DNA of 64,000 bases, from assembly GCF_963666665.1 (NCBI RefSeq), contig NZ_OY762999.1:997501-1061500 (forward strand). The letters run 5' to 3'. Source of the DNA: Maridesulfovibrio sp. (GTDB taxonomy: Bacteria; Desulfobacterota; Desulfovibrionia; Desulfovibrionales; Desulfovibrionaceae). The notes below the pieces were generated by a model. It was not told the DNA's origin. It saw nothing but the letters and a program-made list of their open reading frames with translations, and made no database searches. Positions 10,066-18,921 of this stretch are shown here, one piece after another. The position numbers were made by a program, and so were the translations under genes. The first letter of the stretch is position 1; each line of letters begins with the position of its first letter.

Positions 10066-10286
10066 TTGGATAACTCCAGAAAATGTTTTCGTGACCGGGA
10101 CAGGCTACTCTTTAATATATGGAAGTCAACCGGAGATCAGGGCGTTCTTCGTATGGAGCACTTACTTCGGTGAAAAAATAAACTTAATTTAAAAAGGCTT
10201 TACTAAACTTTCCGTTTCCGTATTCTATAAGCATAATAAGAAAACCTTTACGTGCAGGACCTGATTCAAGTTGCGGCGGTGAAGTT

Positions 10287-11660
10287 ATGGAACACAAGTT
10301 TTCGGGTGAAGTTATCTCTGTTAGGGGATCCGTTGTTGATGTGCGTTTTCCTGAAGAAATACCCCCCTTGCTTTCAGTTATGTATTCAGCAGGAGAGAAG
10401 GCGGTCACACTTGAGGTGGCCGACCACCTGAATATGAATTCTGTTCGCGCCATTGCCATGACTCCTACCGGAGGGCTGGCCCGTGGTGATGTTGTCCATT
10501 GCGAAGGTGAAACCCTACGCACTCCCGTGGGTGAGGAGTTGTTGGGCCGGGTGCTCAATGTATTCGGTGATCCGGTAGACGGTAAAGAGCTGCCTAATGA
10601 TGTTGAATTCAGATCCATCCACAATCAGCCCATCGAGCTTTCACGGCGTGTTGTATCAGAGGAGATTTTTACCACTGGAATCAAGGTCATTGACCTGCTC
10701 ATGCCTCTTGAAAAGGGCGGCAAAGCCGGACTGTTCGGAGGAGCCGGAGTGGGCAAAACAGTACTCATCACCGAGCTGATCAACAATATGGTCGGTGCGC
10801 ATAGCGGGATCAGTATTTTTTGCGGCATCGGGGAGCGTTGTCGCGAAGGCGAAGAACTTTACCGCGAGATGGGTGATGCAGGTGTGCTTGATAATACGGT
10901 AATGGTATTCGGTCAGATGAATGAACCTCCGGGCGCGCGTTTTCGAACCGGGCATACAGCCATGACCATTGCCGAGTACTTTCGGGATGATCAGGGTACG
11001 GATGTTCTCCTGCTCATCGACAATATTTTTCGTTTTATTCAGGCCGGTATGGAACTTTCCGGGCTATTGGGGCGTCTGCCATCGCGTATGGGCTATCAGC
11101 CTACACTTGGTTCAGACCTTGCGGAATTGCAGGAGCGTATTTCCTCCAGCCGTTCCGGAGCCATTACCTCAATTCAGGCTGTCTACGTACCTGCCGATGA
11201 CCTGACTGACCCGGCAGCAACCCACACATTTTCACATCTTTCATCTTCAATTGTCCTTTCCCGCAAGCGTGCCGGAGAAGGTTTTTATCCTGCCGTTGAC
11301 CCGCTTGAATCTCGATCCATGATGCTTTCCCCTGCAATTGTGGGGCAGCGTCATTATGACGTAGCCCGCGAAGTTCGTCGTACGCTTGCCCAATATGAGG
11401 ACCTTAAAGACATCATTGCCATGCTTGGCCTTGAGGAACTTTCCCGCGAAGACCGTAAGATTGTCTCCCGGGCGCGCAGGATGGAACGTTTTATGACTCA
11501 GCCATTCAACACTACTAAGCATTTTACAGGTATGGACGGGCGAATTGTATCCCTTGAAGATACGGTCCTCGGTTGCGAGCGGATATTGAATGATGAATTC
11601 CCCGATGCTTCCGAGCGTAATTTCTACATGATAGGTTCCATCGAGGAGGTAGGCAAATGA
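10287..11660 (+). CDS. atpD: N-type ATPase subunit beta
   Basis: This is the first gene of an N-ATPase operon, coding a 457-residue catalytic beta subunit. Walker A is GGAGVGKTVLI near residue 152. It is followed by GERCREGEELYREM (the catalytic Glu region) and by LLLIDNIFRFIQAG, which contains the Walker B Asp. It starts the operon instead of following atpG, which is a hallmark of the N-type (atpDCQRBEFAG) layout. Its stop overlaps the atpC start (ATGA). The promoter should lie in 10066-10286, but none was identified with confidence. Confidence 0.93.
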   Translation: MEHKFSGEVISVRGSVVDVRFPEEIPPLLSVMYSAGEKAVTLEVADHLNMNSVRAIAMTPTGGLARGDVVHCEGETLRTPVGEELLGRVLNVFGDPVDGKELPNDVEFRSIHNQPIELSRRVVSEEIFTTGIKVIDLLMPLEKGGKAGLFGGAGVGKTVLITELINNMVGAHSGISIFCGIGERCREGEELYREMGDAGVLDNTVMVFGQMNEPPGARFRTGHTAMTIAEYFRDDQGTDVLLLIDNIFRFIQAGMELSGLLGRLPSRMGYQPTLGSDLAELQERISSSRSGAITSIQAVYVPADDLTDPAATHTFSHLSSSIVLSRKRAGEGFYPAVDPLESRSMMLSPAIVGQRHYDVAREVRRTLAQYEDLKDIIAMLGLEELSREDRKIVSRARRMERFMTQPFNTTKHFTGMDGRIVSLEDTVLGCERILNDEFPDASERNFYMIGSIEEVGK

Positions 11661-12037
11661 GGCTGAAGATTCTGGTTCCCGCAGGTCTTTTTTTGGACCG
11701 TCTGGTGGATAAGGTACTGGCTGAAAGTACCAAAGGCGGATTTTGCCTGCTGCCCAACCACATTGATACTGCTTCGGCTCTTGCTCCGGGCATTCTCACT
11801 TATGAGGTGGAAGGGGAACCTTACCATCTGGCAGTGAATGGCGGTGTATTGGTCAAGAATGGCGATGCGGTACGTATTTCTTCACGGGCTGCTGTTGCCG
11901 GTGAGCTTGGTGAACTGGAAGCTGAGGTCTTGCGTATGCAGGATGAGGCTTCAGAGGCGGAGAAGTCTGCACGCAGTGCGGTTGCCAGGCTTGAGGCCGG
12001 ATTTGTACGCACTCTTATCGAAGTGGAGACTACATGA
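11657..12037 (+). CDS. atpC: N-type ATPase subunit epsilon
   Basis: The 126-residue protein has the epsilon beta-sandwich signature (GGFCLLPNHIDTASALAPGIL, then AVNGGVLVKNGDAVRISS) followed by a helical, Ala/Glu-rich C terminus. It overlaps atpD and atpQ by four bases at each end (ATGA), indicating translational coupling. Epsilon belongs to the central stalk and links rotation to catalysis. Confidence 0.9.
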   Translation: MRLKILVPAGLFLDRLVDKVLAESTKGGFCLLPNHIDTASALAPGILTYEVEGEPYHLAVNGGVLVKNGDAVRISSRAAVAGELGELEAEVLRMQDEASEAEKSARSAVARLEAGFVRTLIEVETT

Positions 12038-12405
12038 TCCCGCGTGAGACAAATGACCGCAAGTCGGACAGATTCGGCCGGACCGTAGGCAGCAAGGAGC
12101 AACGCAAAATCCGTGCGGGGCAGAAAGGTACCGTCGGGGCGTGGTCCGCTTTTGGAGCTATGGGAGCTGTCGGCTGGCTGGTGGCCTTGCCTGTTGTGCT
12201 GGGTAGTTTGCTTGGTGTTTGGCTGGATAACCGTTGGCCCGGTAAAGTTAACTGGACGATGTCCATGCTCGGTGTCGGTCTGGCTGTCGGCTGTCTGTTT
12301 GCCGGGATCTGGATGAATCGTGAGAAGAATAAGATAATCAAGGAACGTGACGACTGGGAACAGCAGGACATCAAAACGAAGGACGCAGAGGATGATCATA
12401 AATAG
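12034..12405 (+). CDS. atpQ: N-ATPase accessory membrane protein AtpQ (AtpI-like)
   Basis: The 123-residue protein has a basic soluble start and two predicted membrane helices, about residues 40-62 and 72-92. It includes the GxxLGVWLDNRWP loop typical of the AtpI/AtpQ family. In N-ATPase operons this position, after atpC, is occupied by AtpQ, which is thought to help c-ring assembly or ion supply. It overlaps atpC by ATGA. Confidence 0.8.
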   Translation: MIPRETNDRKSDRFGRTVGSKEQRKIRAGQKGTVGAWSAFGAMGAVGWLVALPVVLGSLLGVWLDNRWPGKVNWTMSMLGVGLAVGCLFAGIWMNREKNKIIKERDDWEQQDIKTKDAEDDHK

Positions 12406-12709
12406 CATAATGATAACAGTTGCAGCCTTTGGCATCGGTTTGCTTTTATCCGCCGTTCATTTTGGAGGGCTCTGGCTGACTGTACGCATGCTGCCACGCT
12501 GTGACCGGCCGAGAATGTTTTTCTGGTCCAGCTATCTGGGCCGCTATGGAATCACCCTTTGGGGTTTTGCTCAAATTGTGAGCTATGGGGGGGCACCCTT
12601 TGTCTCTGCATTTTTAGGTTTCTATTTGTTACGGACCTATGCGCTGGCCAACCATTGCGGCATGGGTATGTTGGATATAGTTAAAATGAAGAGGACTGGA
12701 TGGAAATAA
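12392..12709 (+). CDS. atpR: N-ATPase accessory membrane protein AtpR
   Basis: The 105-residue protein has three predicted membrane helices: about residues 3-27, 45-65 and 68-88. AtpR is a small membrane protein found only in N-ATPase operons, between atpQ and atpB. The start at 12392 (MIINSIMITVAAFGIG) is chosen over an upstream ATG at 12347 because the hydrophobic domain begins at once and AAGGA lies 8 bases upstream. It overlaps both neighbours. Confidence 0.8.
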   Translation: MIINSIMITVAAFGIGLLLSAVHFGGLWLTVRMLPRCDRPRMFFWSSYLGRYGITLWGFAQIVSYGGAPFVSAFLGFYLLRTYALANHCGMGMLDIVKMKRTGWK

Positions 12710-13368
12710 GCCCGGACCATATCATTTATTTCAGCTTTGGGTTTTTTAAGCTGAATGCCACCATAGTTTATACATGGCTGGTTATGGTCCTGCTTGCGGC
12801 TTTTTCATGGTTTGTGACCCGTAAGGTTACATCTTCAGCTACGATTTCTTCCCAGCAGAATCTGCTGGAAGTTTTGGTGTCTGGATTACTTTCCCAGATT
12901 AAAGATGCTACCAACCAGCATCCGGAGAAGTTCCTGCCGCTGCTTGGAACTCTTTTCATCTTCATTCTCGTCTCTAACTTGCTTTCCGCTGTGCCGGGAT
13001 TCAATCCGCCCACAGGTTCGCTTTCTACTACTACTGCGTTCAGCTTAATCGTATTTTTCGCCGTTCCCTATTACGGAATAAAGGAGAACGGCTTGCTCAA
13101 CTATCTTAAAAGTTATGTGCAGCCCTCGCCATTCATGCTGCCATTTAACATAATAGGTGAGGTCAGCAGGACTTTCGCTTTAGCGGTGCGTCTTTTTGGA
13201 AACATACTTAGTGGGACCATGATGGGTGCGATTCTGCTGGTGATTATGCCGCTTTTCGTGCCTGTAATCATGCAGATGCTCGGACTGCTCATCGGAGTGG
13301 TGCAGGCTTATATTTTTACTGTACTTGCGGCGGTGTTTATTGCCGCAGGTCTTGAGGTTCATAGGTAG
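12700..13368 (+). CDS. atpB: N-type ATPase subunit a
   Basis: The 222-residue integral membrane protein with about six helices is the stator half-channel. The essential Arg lies in FALAVRLFGNILSG near residue 165, matching the conserved RLFGN of F-type subunit a. It overlaps atpR by 10 bases. The protein ends with AAGLEVHR. Confidence 0.92.
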   Translation: MEISPDHIIYFSFGFFKLNATIVYTWLVMVLLAAFSWFVTRKVTSSATISSQQNLLEVLVSGLLSQIKDATNQHPEKFLPLLGTLFIFILVSNLLSAVPGFNPPTGSLSTTTAFSLIVFFAVPYYGIKENGLLNYLKSYVQPSPFMLPFNIIGEVSRTFALAVRLFGNILSGTMMGAILLVIMPLFVPVIMQMLGLLIGVVQAYIFTVLAAVFIAAGLEVHR

Positions 13369-13397
13369 CCGCCGGTGGCATAAATTAAGGAGGTTAT

Positions 13398-13676
13398 ATG
13401 GAAACTCTTGGTTGGATTGCTTTTGGGTCGATTATTGCGGCAGGACTTTGCATGGGTATCGGTGCTATTGGTCCCGCGATCGGGGAGGGAATGGCTCTTT
13501 CGCGGGCGTTAAGCTCTATTGCCCAGCAGCCGGACGAGACCAATACCATTGTGAAGTTCCTTTTTGTGGGGATGGCAATGGTCGAATCTACAGCTATTTA
13601 TTGCTTTGTGCTGGCTATGATTCTGCTTTTTGCCAATCCGTTCTGGTCCTATTTTATTGATAAAGCCGGAGGCTGA
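13398..13676 (+). CDS. atpE: N-type ATPase subunit c
   Basis: The 92-residue hairpin of two membrane helices forms the rotor ring. Helix 1 carries GPAIGEGMA with Glu30 at the place of Gln32 of Na+-binding c subunits. Helix 2 carries MVESTAIY with Glu63, Ser64 and Tyr68. A second carboxylate in helix 1 is a feature of N-type c subunits, and ion choice (H+ or Na+) cannot be decided by sequence alone. A textbook AAGGAGG lies 7 bases before the ATG, consistent with the high copy number needed for a ring. Confidence 0.93.
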   Translation: METLGWIAFGSIIAAGLCMGIGAIGPAIGEGMALSRALSSIAQQPDETNTIVKFLFVGMAMVESTAIYCFVLAMILLFANPFWSYFIDKAGG

Positions 13677-13678
13677 TA

Positions 13679-14410
13679 ATGCTGCTGGATTGGTTCACGA
13701 TCTTTGCGCAGGTTTTGAATTTCTTTGTGCTCATCGCGCTGCTCAGGTTGTTTCTCTACAAACCTATTGTCGGGGCCATGCAGGAACGTAAGGAACATGT
13801 TGCGCAAGAGACGCATGCATTGCAGAAGGCCAAGGCTGAATCACAGACCTTGAACATGGAACTTCGCCTGAAACGCGAGGACCTTGATAACCGTGAGGCC
13901 GAGGTTATGGCTGAAATTCATGCCGAGGCGGAAAGGTTGCGGGAGCAGGCCATGGATTCCGCGCGGGGTGAAGTCGAAACCATGCGCAGGGAATGGCTGG
14001 CTGCATTGGAGCGGGAAAAGGAAAGTGTTGCGCTTAATTTGCGTAAAAAGCTTATCCATGAGGTCTCTGCTACTGCCGCGCGGATTGTGCAGGACCTGTC
14101 CGGAAGTGATCTGGAGCAGTTGATCCTAAGCGGTTTTATGCAACGGATTAATGATGAGGCCCGTGGGGTTGATTGCGGCAACTCTGAAATCCTGATCCGC
14201 ACCGGGTTTGAACATACAGAAGAACAGGAGCAAAACCTCAAGCAATTGCTTGATGAATTGTTCCCGCTTAAGAATGAGCGAATATTTACAACTGATTCCA
14301 GATTGGGCCTCGGCATTGAACTGATAGCAGGAGATCGCAAATGGGAGTGGAATCTAAGTTCGTATGTAACTGAACTCGAAAATAAAATTTTAACTGAAAT
14401 AAATAGCTAA
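13679..14410 (+). CDS. atpF: N-type ATPase subunit b (with delta-like C terminus)
   Basis: The 243-residue protein has one N-terminal membrane helix (about residues 5-28), a long charged coiled coil (about 35-130), and a C-terminal domain ending in WEWNLSSYVTELENKIL. F-type b subunits are about 160 residues. N-ATPase operons have no separate delta gene, and the extended C-terminal part of b is thought to replace it. It starts 2 bases after atpE. Confidence 0.88.
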   Translation: MLLDWFTIFAQVLNFFVLIALLRLFLYKPIVGAMQERKEHVAQETHALQKAKAESQTLNMELRLKREDLDNREAEVMAEIHAEAERLREQAMDSARGEVETMRREWLAALEREKESVALNLRKKLIHEVSATAARIVQDLSGSDLEQLILSGFMQRINDEARGVDCGNSEILIRTGFEHTEEQEQNLKQLLDELFPLKNERIFTTDSRLGLGIELIAGDRKWEWNLSSYVTELENKILTEINS

Positions 14411-14521
14411 ACTACCCGCAGGATTAACCGGACGAAGTGGCGATCCTTGTTAAAAAGTTTGGGGATTCTTAAACCCTTTTTTAAAAGGGTTTAAGCCCTC
14501 GGAGAGCCGCCGGAGGCAAAA
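14411..14521. repeat. Hairpin-bearing intergenic insert between atpF and atpA (possible dispersed repeat)
   Basis: This 111-base gap interrupts an otherwise overlapping operon. It has a perfect palindromic stem aaaccctttt / aaaagggttt at 14471-14492 and a GC-rich second palindrome-like part (ccctcggagagccgccggagg) at about 14496-14516. It provides the atpA ribosome site GGAGG. Similar hairpin-plus-GCCGCCGGAGGC modules seem, from memory, to recur in Desulfovibrio genomes, but no second copy was seen in this window. Confidence 0.5.
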
Positions 14522-16048
14522 ATGGGTTTCCTAGAAAAAAATATAGATCAGGCCTTGAATGCCCATGAAAAGGGCCGTGAGAATATGGAATACAGTCCTG
14601 ATTCGCGTGAAGTTGGGCGGGTTCTGTCAGTTGCTCGTGGTGTAGCGCAGGTTCAGGGGCTAGGGTCAGTGCGTTCGGAAGAGTTGATCACTCTTGGCAA
14701 TGATGTTCCGGGTATGGCGCTTGATCTGCTGCCTGAATCTATTGGGGTCGCATTGCTGGGCGCAAATACAGGACTTAGAGCCGGGGATGAGGCTGTTCCT
14801 TCAGGTACGGTTCTGAGTGTTCCGGTAGGCGATGCGTTGATCGGGCGTATTGTGGACCCTCTGGGCAATCCTCTTGATGGGGGGCCGGCGCCGGAAACTT
14901 TCGAAACCCGCGTATTGGAATCGGAAGCTCCGCCTATCCTGATGCGTGCTCCGGTTGATACTCCTATGGCGAGCGGTATCAAGGTCATTGATACCTTGAT
15001 TCCTATCGGACGGGGGCAGCGTGAGTTGATACTCGGCGACCGCCAGACAGGGAAGACCTCCATTGCCCTCGACATTATACTGAATCAGAAAAAAGGAGAT
15101 GTGATCTGCGTATATTGCGCGATCGGTCAGCGCAGCGCATCCGTAGCGCGTGTTATTGATATCCTGCGCAACCATGGAGCCATGGACTATTCCTTCGTGG
15201 TCGTTGTCGCGGGTAATGCTCCTTCAGGGATGCAGTATATCGCACCTTATGCAGCAACGAGCATGGCTGAATATTTCATGGAACAGGGTAAGGATGTGCT
15301 AATTATTTACGATGACCTGACCCGTCATGCGCAGGCTTACCGCCAGCTTAGTTTACTCATGCGCCGTCCTCCGGGCCGGGAAGCTTTTCCGGGAGATATT
15401 TTTTATATCCACTCAAGGCTGCTGGAACGTTCGACAAGGCTCAAGCCGGAACATGGCGGCGGTACGCTTACAGCGCTGCCTATCGTAGAGACTGAGGCGC
15501 AGAATATTTCGGCCTACATCCCTACAAACCTTATTTCCATCACTGACGGACAGATTTATCTTTCTCCGGTGCTGTTCCAGAAAGGGATGCTTCCGGCAAT
15601 TGATGTGGGTAAGTCGGTTTCCCGCGTGGGTGGTCGTGCTCAGCCCAAGGCCTACCGCAAGGTTTCCGGTGACCTGCGTCTGACTTATTCCCAGTTTCAG
15701 GAGCTGGAGGCGTTTGCAAGGTTCGGTACAAGGCTTGATCAGGATACCCGTAACCGTATTGAGCACGGTCTTCGGGTTCGTGAGTTGCTTAAGCAGGATC
15801 GATTTTCACCGCTTAGCGCAGCACAGCAGGTGGTAATACTCTGGACTGTATCATTTGGGCTTTTGGATGATATCCCTTTGGAGCAAATTTCCGAAGTGCA
15901 GGAGTTTTTGCTGACCAGAATGGAAGAGGGGTTCGAGCCTATGGAACGTCTGGAACAGGCGGATACCAAGGATGAAATCTGGGCCGAGCTTGAGAAGGCA
16001 GTAACTCATCATATGCAGAAGTGGAGAGAGGCGAATGCAGCAGCTTGA
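14522..16048 (+). CDS. atpA: N-type ATPase subunit alpha
   Basis: The 508-residue regulatory nucleotide-binding subunit has Walker A GDRQTGKTSIALD near residue 175. VLIIYDDLTRHAQAYRQLSLL near 255 corresponds to the conserved F-type alpha segment, and RSVSRVGG-type sequence appears as KSVSRVGGRAQ near 363. The start at 14522 has GGAGG five bases upstream. An alternative ATG at 14585 would remove a short N-terminal extension. It overlaps atpG by 14 bases. Confidence 0.93.
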   Translation: MGFLEKNIDQALNAHEKGRENMEYSPDSREVGRVLSVARGVAQVQGLGSVRSEELITLGNDVPGMALDLLPESIGVALLGANTGLRAGDEAVPSGTVLSVPVGDALIGRIVDPLGNPLDGGPAPETFETRVLESEAPPILMRAPVDTPMASGIKVIDTLIPIGRGQRELILGDRQTGKTSIALDIILNQKKGDVICVYCAIGQRSASVARVIDILRNHGAMDYSFVVVVAGNAPSGMQYIAPYAATSMAEYFMEQGKDVLIIYDDLTRHAQAYRQLSLLMRRPPGREAFPGDIFYIHSRLLERSTRLKPEHGGGTLTALPIVETEAQNISAYIPTNLISITDGQIYLSPVLFQKGMLPAIDVGKSVSRVGGRAQPKAYRKVSGDLRLTYSQFQELEAFARFGTRLDQDTRNRIEHGLRVRELLKQDRFSPLSAAQQVVILWTVSFGLLDDIPLEQISEVQEFLLTRMEEGFEPMERLEQADTKDEIWAELEKAVTHHMQKWREANAAA

Positions 16049-16895
16049 GGCCGTGCGCAAAAAAATTGCGACCACGGGTGATCTGCTTTCGGTGGTCAAG
16101 ACCATGAAGGCCCTTGCTGCGGTCAATATTCGTCATTTTGAGAATGCAGCCAAGGGAGTCGGTGAATATGCCGAGGTCATCGAGCAGGGCTGGACTGTCT
16201 TTTTTCGTAATGCCGGAATCCTGCCGCGTGGTTCACGGGACGGAGTCGCTGTAGTGCTGGCCGTCGGTTCAGATCAGGGAATGTGCGGGCAATTTAATGA
16301 GCTGGCAAGGTCTGAGGTTGTGAAAGCGGTTGCAGAGCTTAGTGATGCAGGACATAAGGTGATCTGCTGGACCTGCGGAGAACGGGTGCGCGGCGCTTTG
16401 GAAGATTCCGGGATTGAGGTTGATTTGAATTTCCGTGTTCCTGGCAGTTTGCGCGGGGTTAATTCCATTGTTGATGAGATCGAGCAGAACTTGGATGATT
16501 GGCGTAAAAAACGCGGAATGAATCATTTTACCATAGTAAACAATCTGCACGTCAGCGATGGGGCAAAGGTTGCGGCCCGACATATCCTGCCGCTTGATAA
16601 GCGCAGCGGAAGCACGAAATGGGATGGAAAATCCCTGCCCATGACCAATGTTCCGGTTCAAGATTTATTCTCAAGTTTATTCAGGGAATATCTATATATC
16701 TCCGTATACGGTGGAATTGTTCAATCTTTAGCCGCCGAGAACAGTTCCCGCCTTGCCGCCATGCAGGTGGCTGAGAAAAATATTATCGAACATATCGATG
16801 TTCTTGAGTCCGATTATCGCACCACCCGGCAGGGGAACATTACTGGTGAGTTGCTGGATATTGTTGCCGGGGTTGAGGCGGTTGTTGGGGGGTAG
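16035..16895 (+). CDS. atpG: N-type ATPase subunit gamma
   Basis: The 286-residue central-stalk subunit closes the operon. It has the N-terminal coiled coil (MQQLEAVRKKIATTGDLLSVVKTMKALAAVNIRHFE begins the segment) and the matching C-terminal helix (ENSSRLAAMQVAEKNI, then TRQGNITGELLDIVAG), which pair in all gamma subunits. The middle Rossmann-like part contains GSDQGMCGQFNEL. It overlaps atpA. Confidence 0.92.
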   Translation: MQQLEAVRKKIATTGDLLSVVKTMKALAAVNIRHFENAAKGVGEYAEVIEQGWTVFFRNAGILPRGSRDGVAVVLAVGSDQGMCGQFNELARSEVVKAVAELSDAGHKVICWTCGERVRGALEDSGIEVDLNFRVPGSLRGVNSIVDEIEQNLDDWRKKRGMNHFTIVNNLHVSDGAKVAARHILPLDKRSGSTKWDGKSLPMTNVPVQDLFSSLFREYLYISVYGGIVQSLAAENSSRLAAMQVAEKNIIEHIDVLESDYRTTRQGNITGELLDIVAGVEAVVGG

Positions 16896-16897
16896 AA

Positions 16898-16926
16898 CAA
16901 GCCCGATTGAGGGGCAAGCGGGCTTG
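16898..16926 (+). terminator. Possible terminator of the N-ATPase operon
   Basis: An eight-base stem caagcccg / cgggcttg has a 13-base loop just after the atpG stop. No T-run follows, so it may be a weak or Rho-assisted end. Confidence 0.45.
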
Positions 16927-16956
16927 CGATGCTTTCGGAAGTCATTTGAGGAGATT

Positions 16957-18921
16957 TTAATTGGGAGGAACGTCTTCAGTTTCATTTTCTTTATCAGAAT
17001 ATTCTTCTTCGAAAACTTGATCAATATCTTCTGGCGATACACTCCAATTTTCTCCAAATTTAGCGCGCGATTCATCGATAATTCTGTTTAATTTGTATGC
17101 TTGTTTTATGTCTTGAATTTTATCTAATTTAGCTGCTAAAGCAGTGATTTTTGATTCTTCAACGCATAGTAATGTATTGATAATTTCAATGTTGCTGTCG
17201 TTTGCTAGATTTTCACTTTTTGCCATTGATAAAAAGTCTATAACTTTTGTTGGAGTGTCTGCCAATACTCTAGCAAGATTTTGAACAAGATTCTTCATTA
17301 CTTTGTCCCAAGTTGCTAATACATATCCATATTTAACACCTTCTTTTATAAGGGTAAGAGTTGAAGCATCGTGATTTACAATAATTTCATCATCCTCAGG
17401 TTTTTTCCATTTAATTTGATTGTATAAATCTTGATCATACATAGGAGATGTCACTATGTTGATGTTGTGTCTCTCTAAAAGTGATTGAATTTTATTCTCT
17501 ATGGAAGTTATATTAGGTGTTTCAGTAATGCCAAAGTGATTTAAAAATTCGTCTAAAGATAGACTTTCTTCTGCTGGTAATTTTTCATTTATGTGTGTGT
17601 AATGACTAAGGTAGGCATTTTTAGATGCTTTAAAATGTGTTTGTAGTTCGGGAGGTAGTTCATTATATATCTGAAGCCTTTCTCTTGCTAGTTTCCCATG
17701 CGCTGCCATTTCATTTAAGTAGCTTCTAGGAATTGAAAGTTGTATTCCATGAGATTCGCAAATTTTACGGAGTGCATTCGCTGTAATTTCATATCGAGAG
17801 CTTGAGTCCCCAAATTCAAGTCCAAACATAACAGGCATTGCTACGCTTGAATCTAGCAACATTATAATATTTGATCGTTCTCCTAGAGCTCTATAAATGT
17901 CAAAAGTGTCAGTTTTTAATATTTGATCAAGGTATGCTCCATATTGTTTGAATTTGGCGGAACTAATTTTGGAAAGAGTTGTATATATTTTGCGTTTTTT
18001 ATTCCTGAATTTGGGTTGATTTATAAGGCTCCTTAAGCTTTCCGCTGCTGCACTATCTCCGTTAAAATCTTCACCTACTACAATAATTTCTAAAGCTGTA
18101 TCGAATAATTCAGATGCATCTTCATCGGCGATGTTTAGTTCACTGGTCAAAAGTATGAGATCAGTTTGCCTCATTGCAGAGAAGCTGTCTTTAGCTGTCT
18201 GAATCATACCGTATTCGTTGTCACTAAGTTTTAGGTTTTGGTCAGAACCTGTGACCTTAGCCGCTCCTCGTAGTCTAGCTAGTGCTTTGGGGGCTAATTC
18301 TTTAATGTTAATATTCTCATAGTGCAGTACTGTTGTGGTTTGTTCGATAAGTTCCTTTTTCGAAATTAAACTATTTTCAAATAATATAGCTTTGATATTT
18401 GCTTCAATAATTTCTTCGCGTAATTCTTTTGCTTCTGGAGAAAAGAGCAAAAGAGTGCTTGTAGCTATTTCTGATAATTCAGATTTAATTTTTTCAGGAA
18501 TTGAAATGCCTAGCAAATTAAAGGCTTCTCTGGAGTAATGACCTACAGTCAATGATGTTGCTAATTTACTTAATGAGTGAATTGAAACATCAACTTCATT
18601 TTTATATTTGAATTTATTTATGAGGAATTTAGCTTCCTCGTCAGGCGAGATGTTTTTGTTGGTTATATAAACAAAGTGATGTTTATCAGCGGATAATGTT
18701 TTTTGGGCTTCGTCATTAATTTTATTTTGCCAGTCTTTTCTAACGCTTAGTTGTATTCTTACATGTTCTTTGCTGCATGTTACATCTACTCCCCCATCAC
18801 GCGGCCCATCAACCACTGCAATATCAGCGTATCCTTTTGCTCGTAAATATAAGGTTGCGACATCGTAAAATCTTTTTTCTTCTGTGTGCTGGATTGCAGT
18901 TTTAAGTGTTGAGAATAACAT
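16957..18921 (-). CDS. Mrr-like nuclease / PIN-like domain fusion protein (defence or toxin candidate)
   Basis: The product has 654 residues. Residues 10-120 resemble the restriction endonuclease fold of the Mrr type. There is a helical start, GPRDGGVDV with Asp46, then HVRIQLSVRKDW with Gln57. The usual Lys of the QxK motif is Ser59, followed by Arg61 and Lys62. Residues 350-555 have the layout of a PIN ribonuclease domain. Four acidic positions are seen: Asp357 in IIMLLDSS, Glu404 in LNEM, Asp518 in NHDAS and Asp539 in ATWDK. The middle, about 140-340, is helical. The C terminus is acidic. The gene is clearly more AT-rich than the ATPase and cstA genes beside it, which suggests transfer. 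No partner gene is adjacent. Domain calls are by eye. Confidence 0.6.
   Translation of the reverse strand: MLFSTLKTAIQHTEEKRFYDVATLYLRAKGYADIAVVDGPRDGGVDVTCSKEHVRIQLSVRKDWQNKINDEAQKTLSADKHHFVYITNKNISPDEEAKFLINKFKYKNEVDVSIHSLSKLATSLTVGHYSREAFNLLGISIPEKIKSELSEIATSTLLLFSPEAKELREEIIEANIKAILFENSLISKKELIEQTTTVLHYENINIKELAPKALARLRGAAKVTGSDQNLKLSDNEYGMIQTAKDSFSAMRQTDLILLTSELNIADEDASELFDTALEIIVVGEDFNGDSAAAESLRSLINQPKFRNKKRKIYTTLSKISSAKFKQYGAYLDQILKTDTFDIYRALGERSNIIMLLDSSVAMPVMFGLEFGDSSSRYEITANALRKICESHGIQLSIPRSYLNEMAAHGKLARERLQIYNELPPELQTHFKASKNAYLSHYTHINEKLPAEESLSLDEFLNHFGITETPNITSIENKIQSLLERHNINIVTSPMYDQDLYNQIKWKKPEDDEIIVNHDASTLTLIKEGVKYGYVLATWDKVMKNLVQNLARVLADTPTKVIDFLSMAKSENLANDSNIEIINTLLCVEESKITALAAKLDKIQDIKQAYKLNRIIDESRAKFGENWSVSPEDIDQVFEEEYSDKENETEDVPPN

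Noticed and set aside
9604..10173. A 189-codon open frame opposite map
   Set aside because: It overlaps the methionine aminopeptidase gene on the other strand, and its product shows no recognisable features.
10287..16895. Ordinary F-type ATP synthase operon
   Set aside because: Gene order beginning with atpD-atpC, presence of atpQ and atpR, and lack of an atpH (delta) gene all indicate the N-type.
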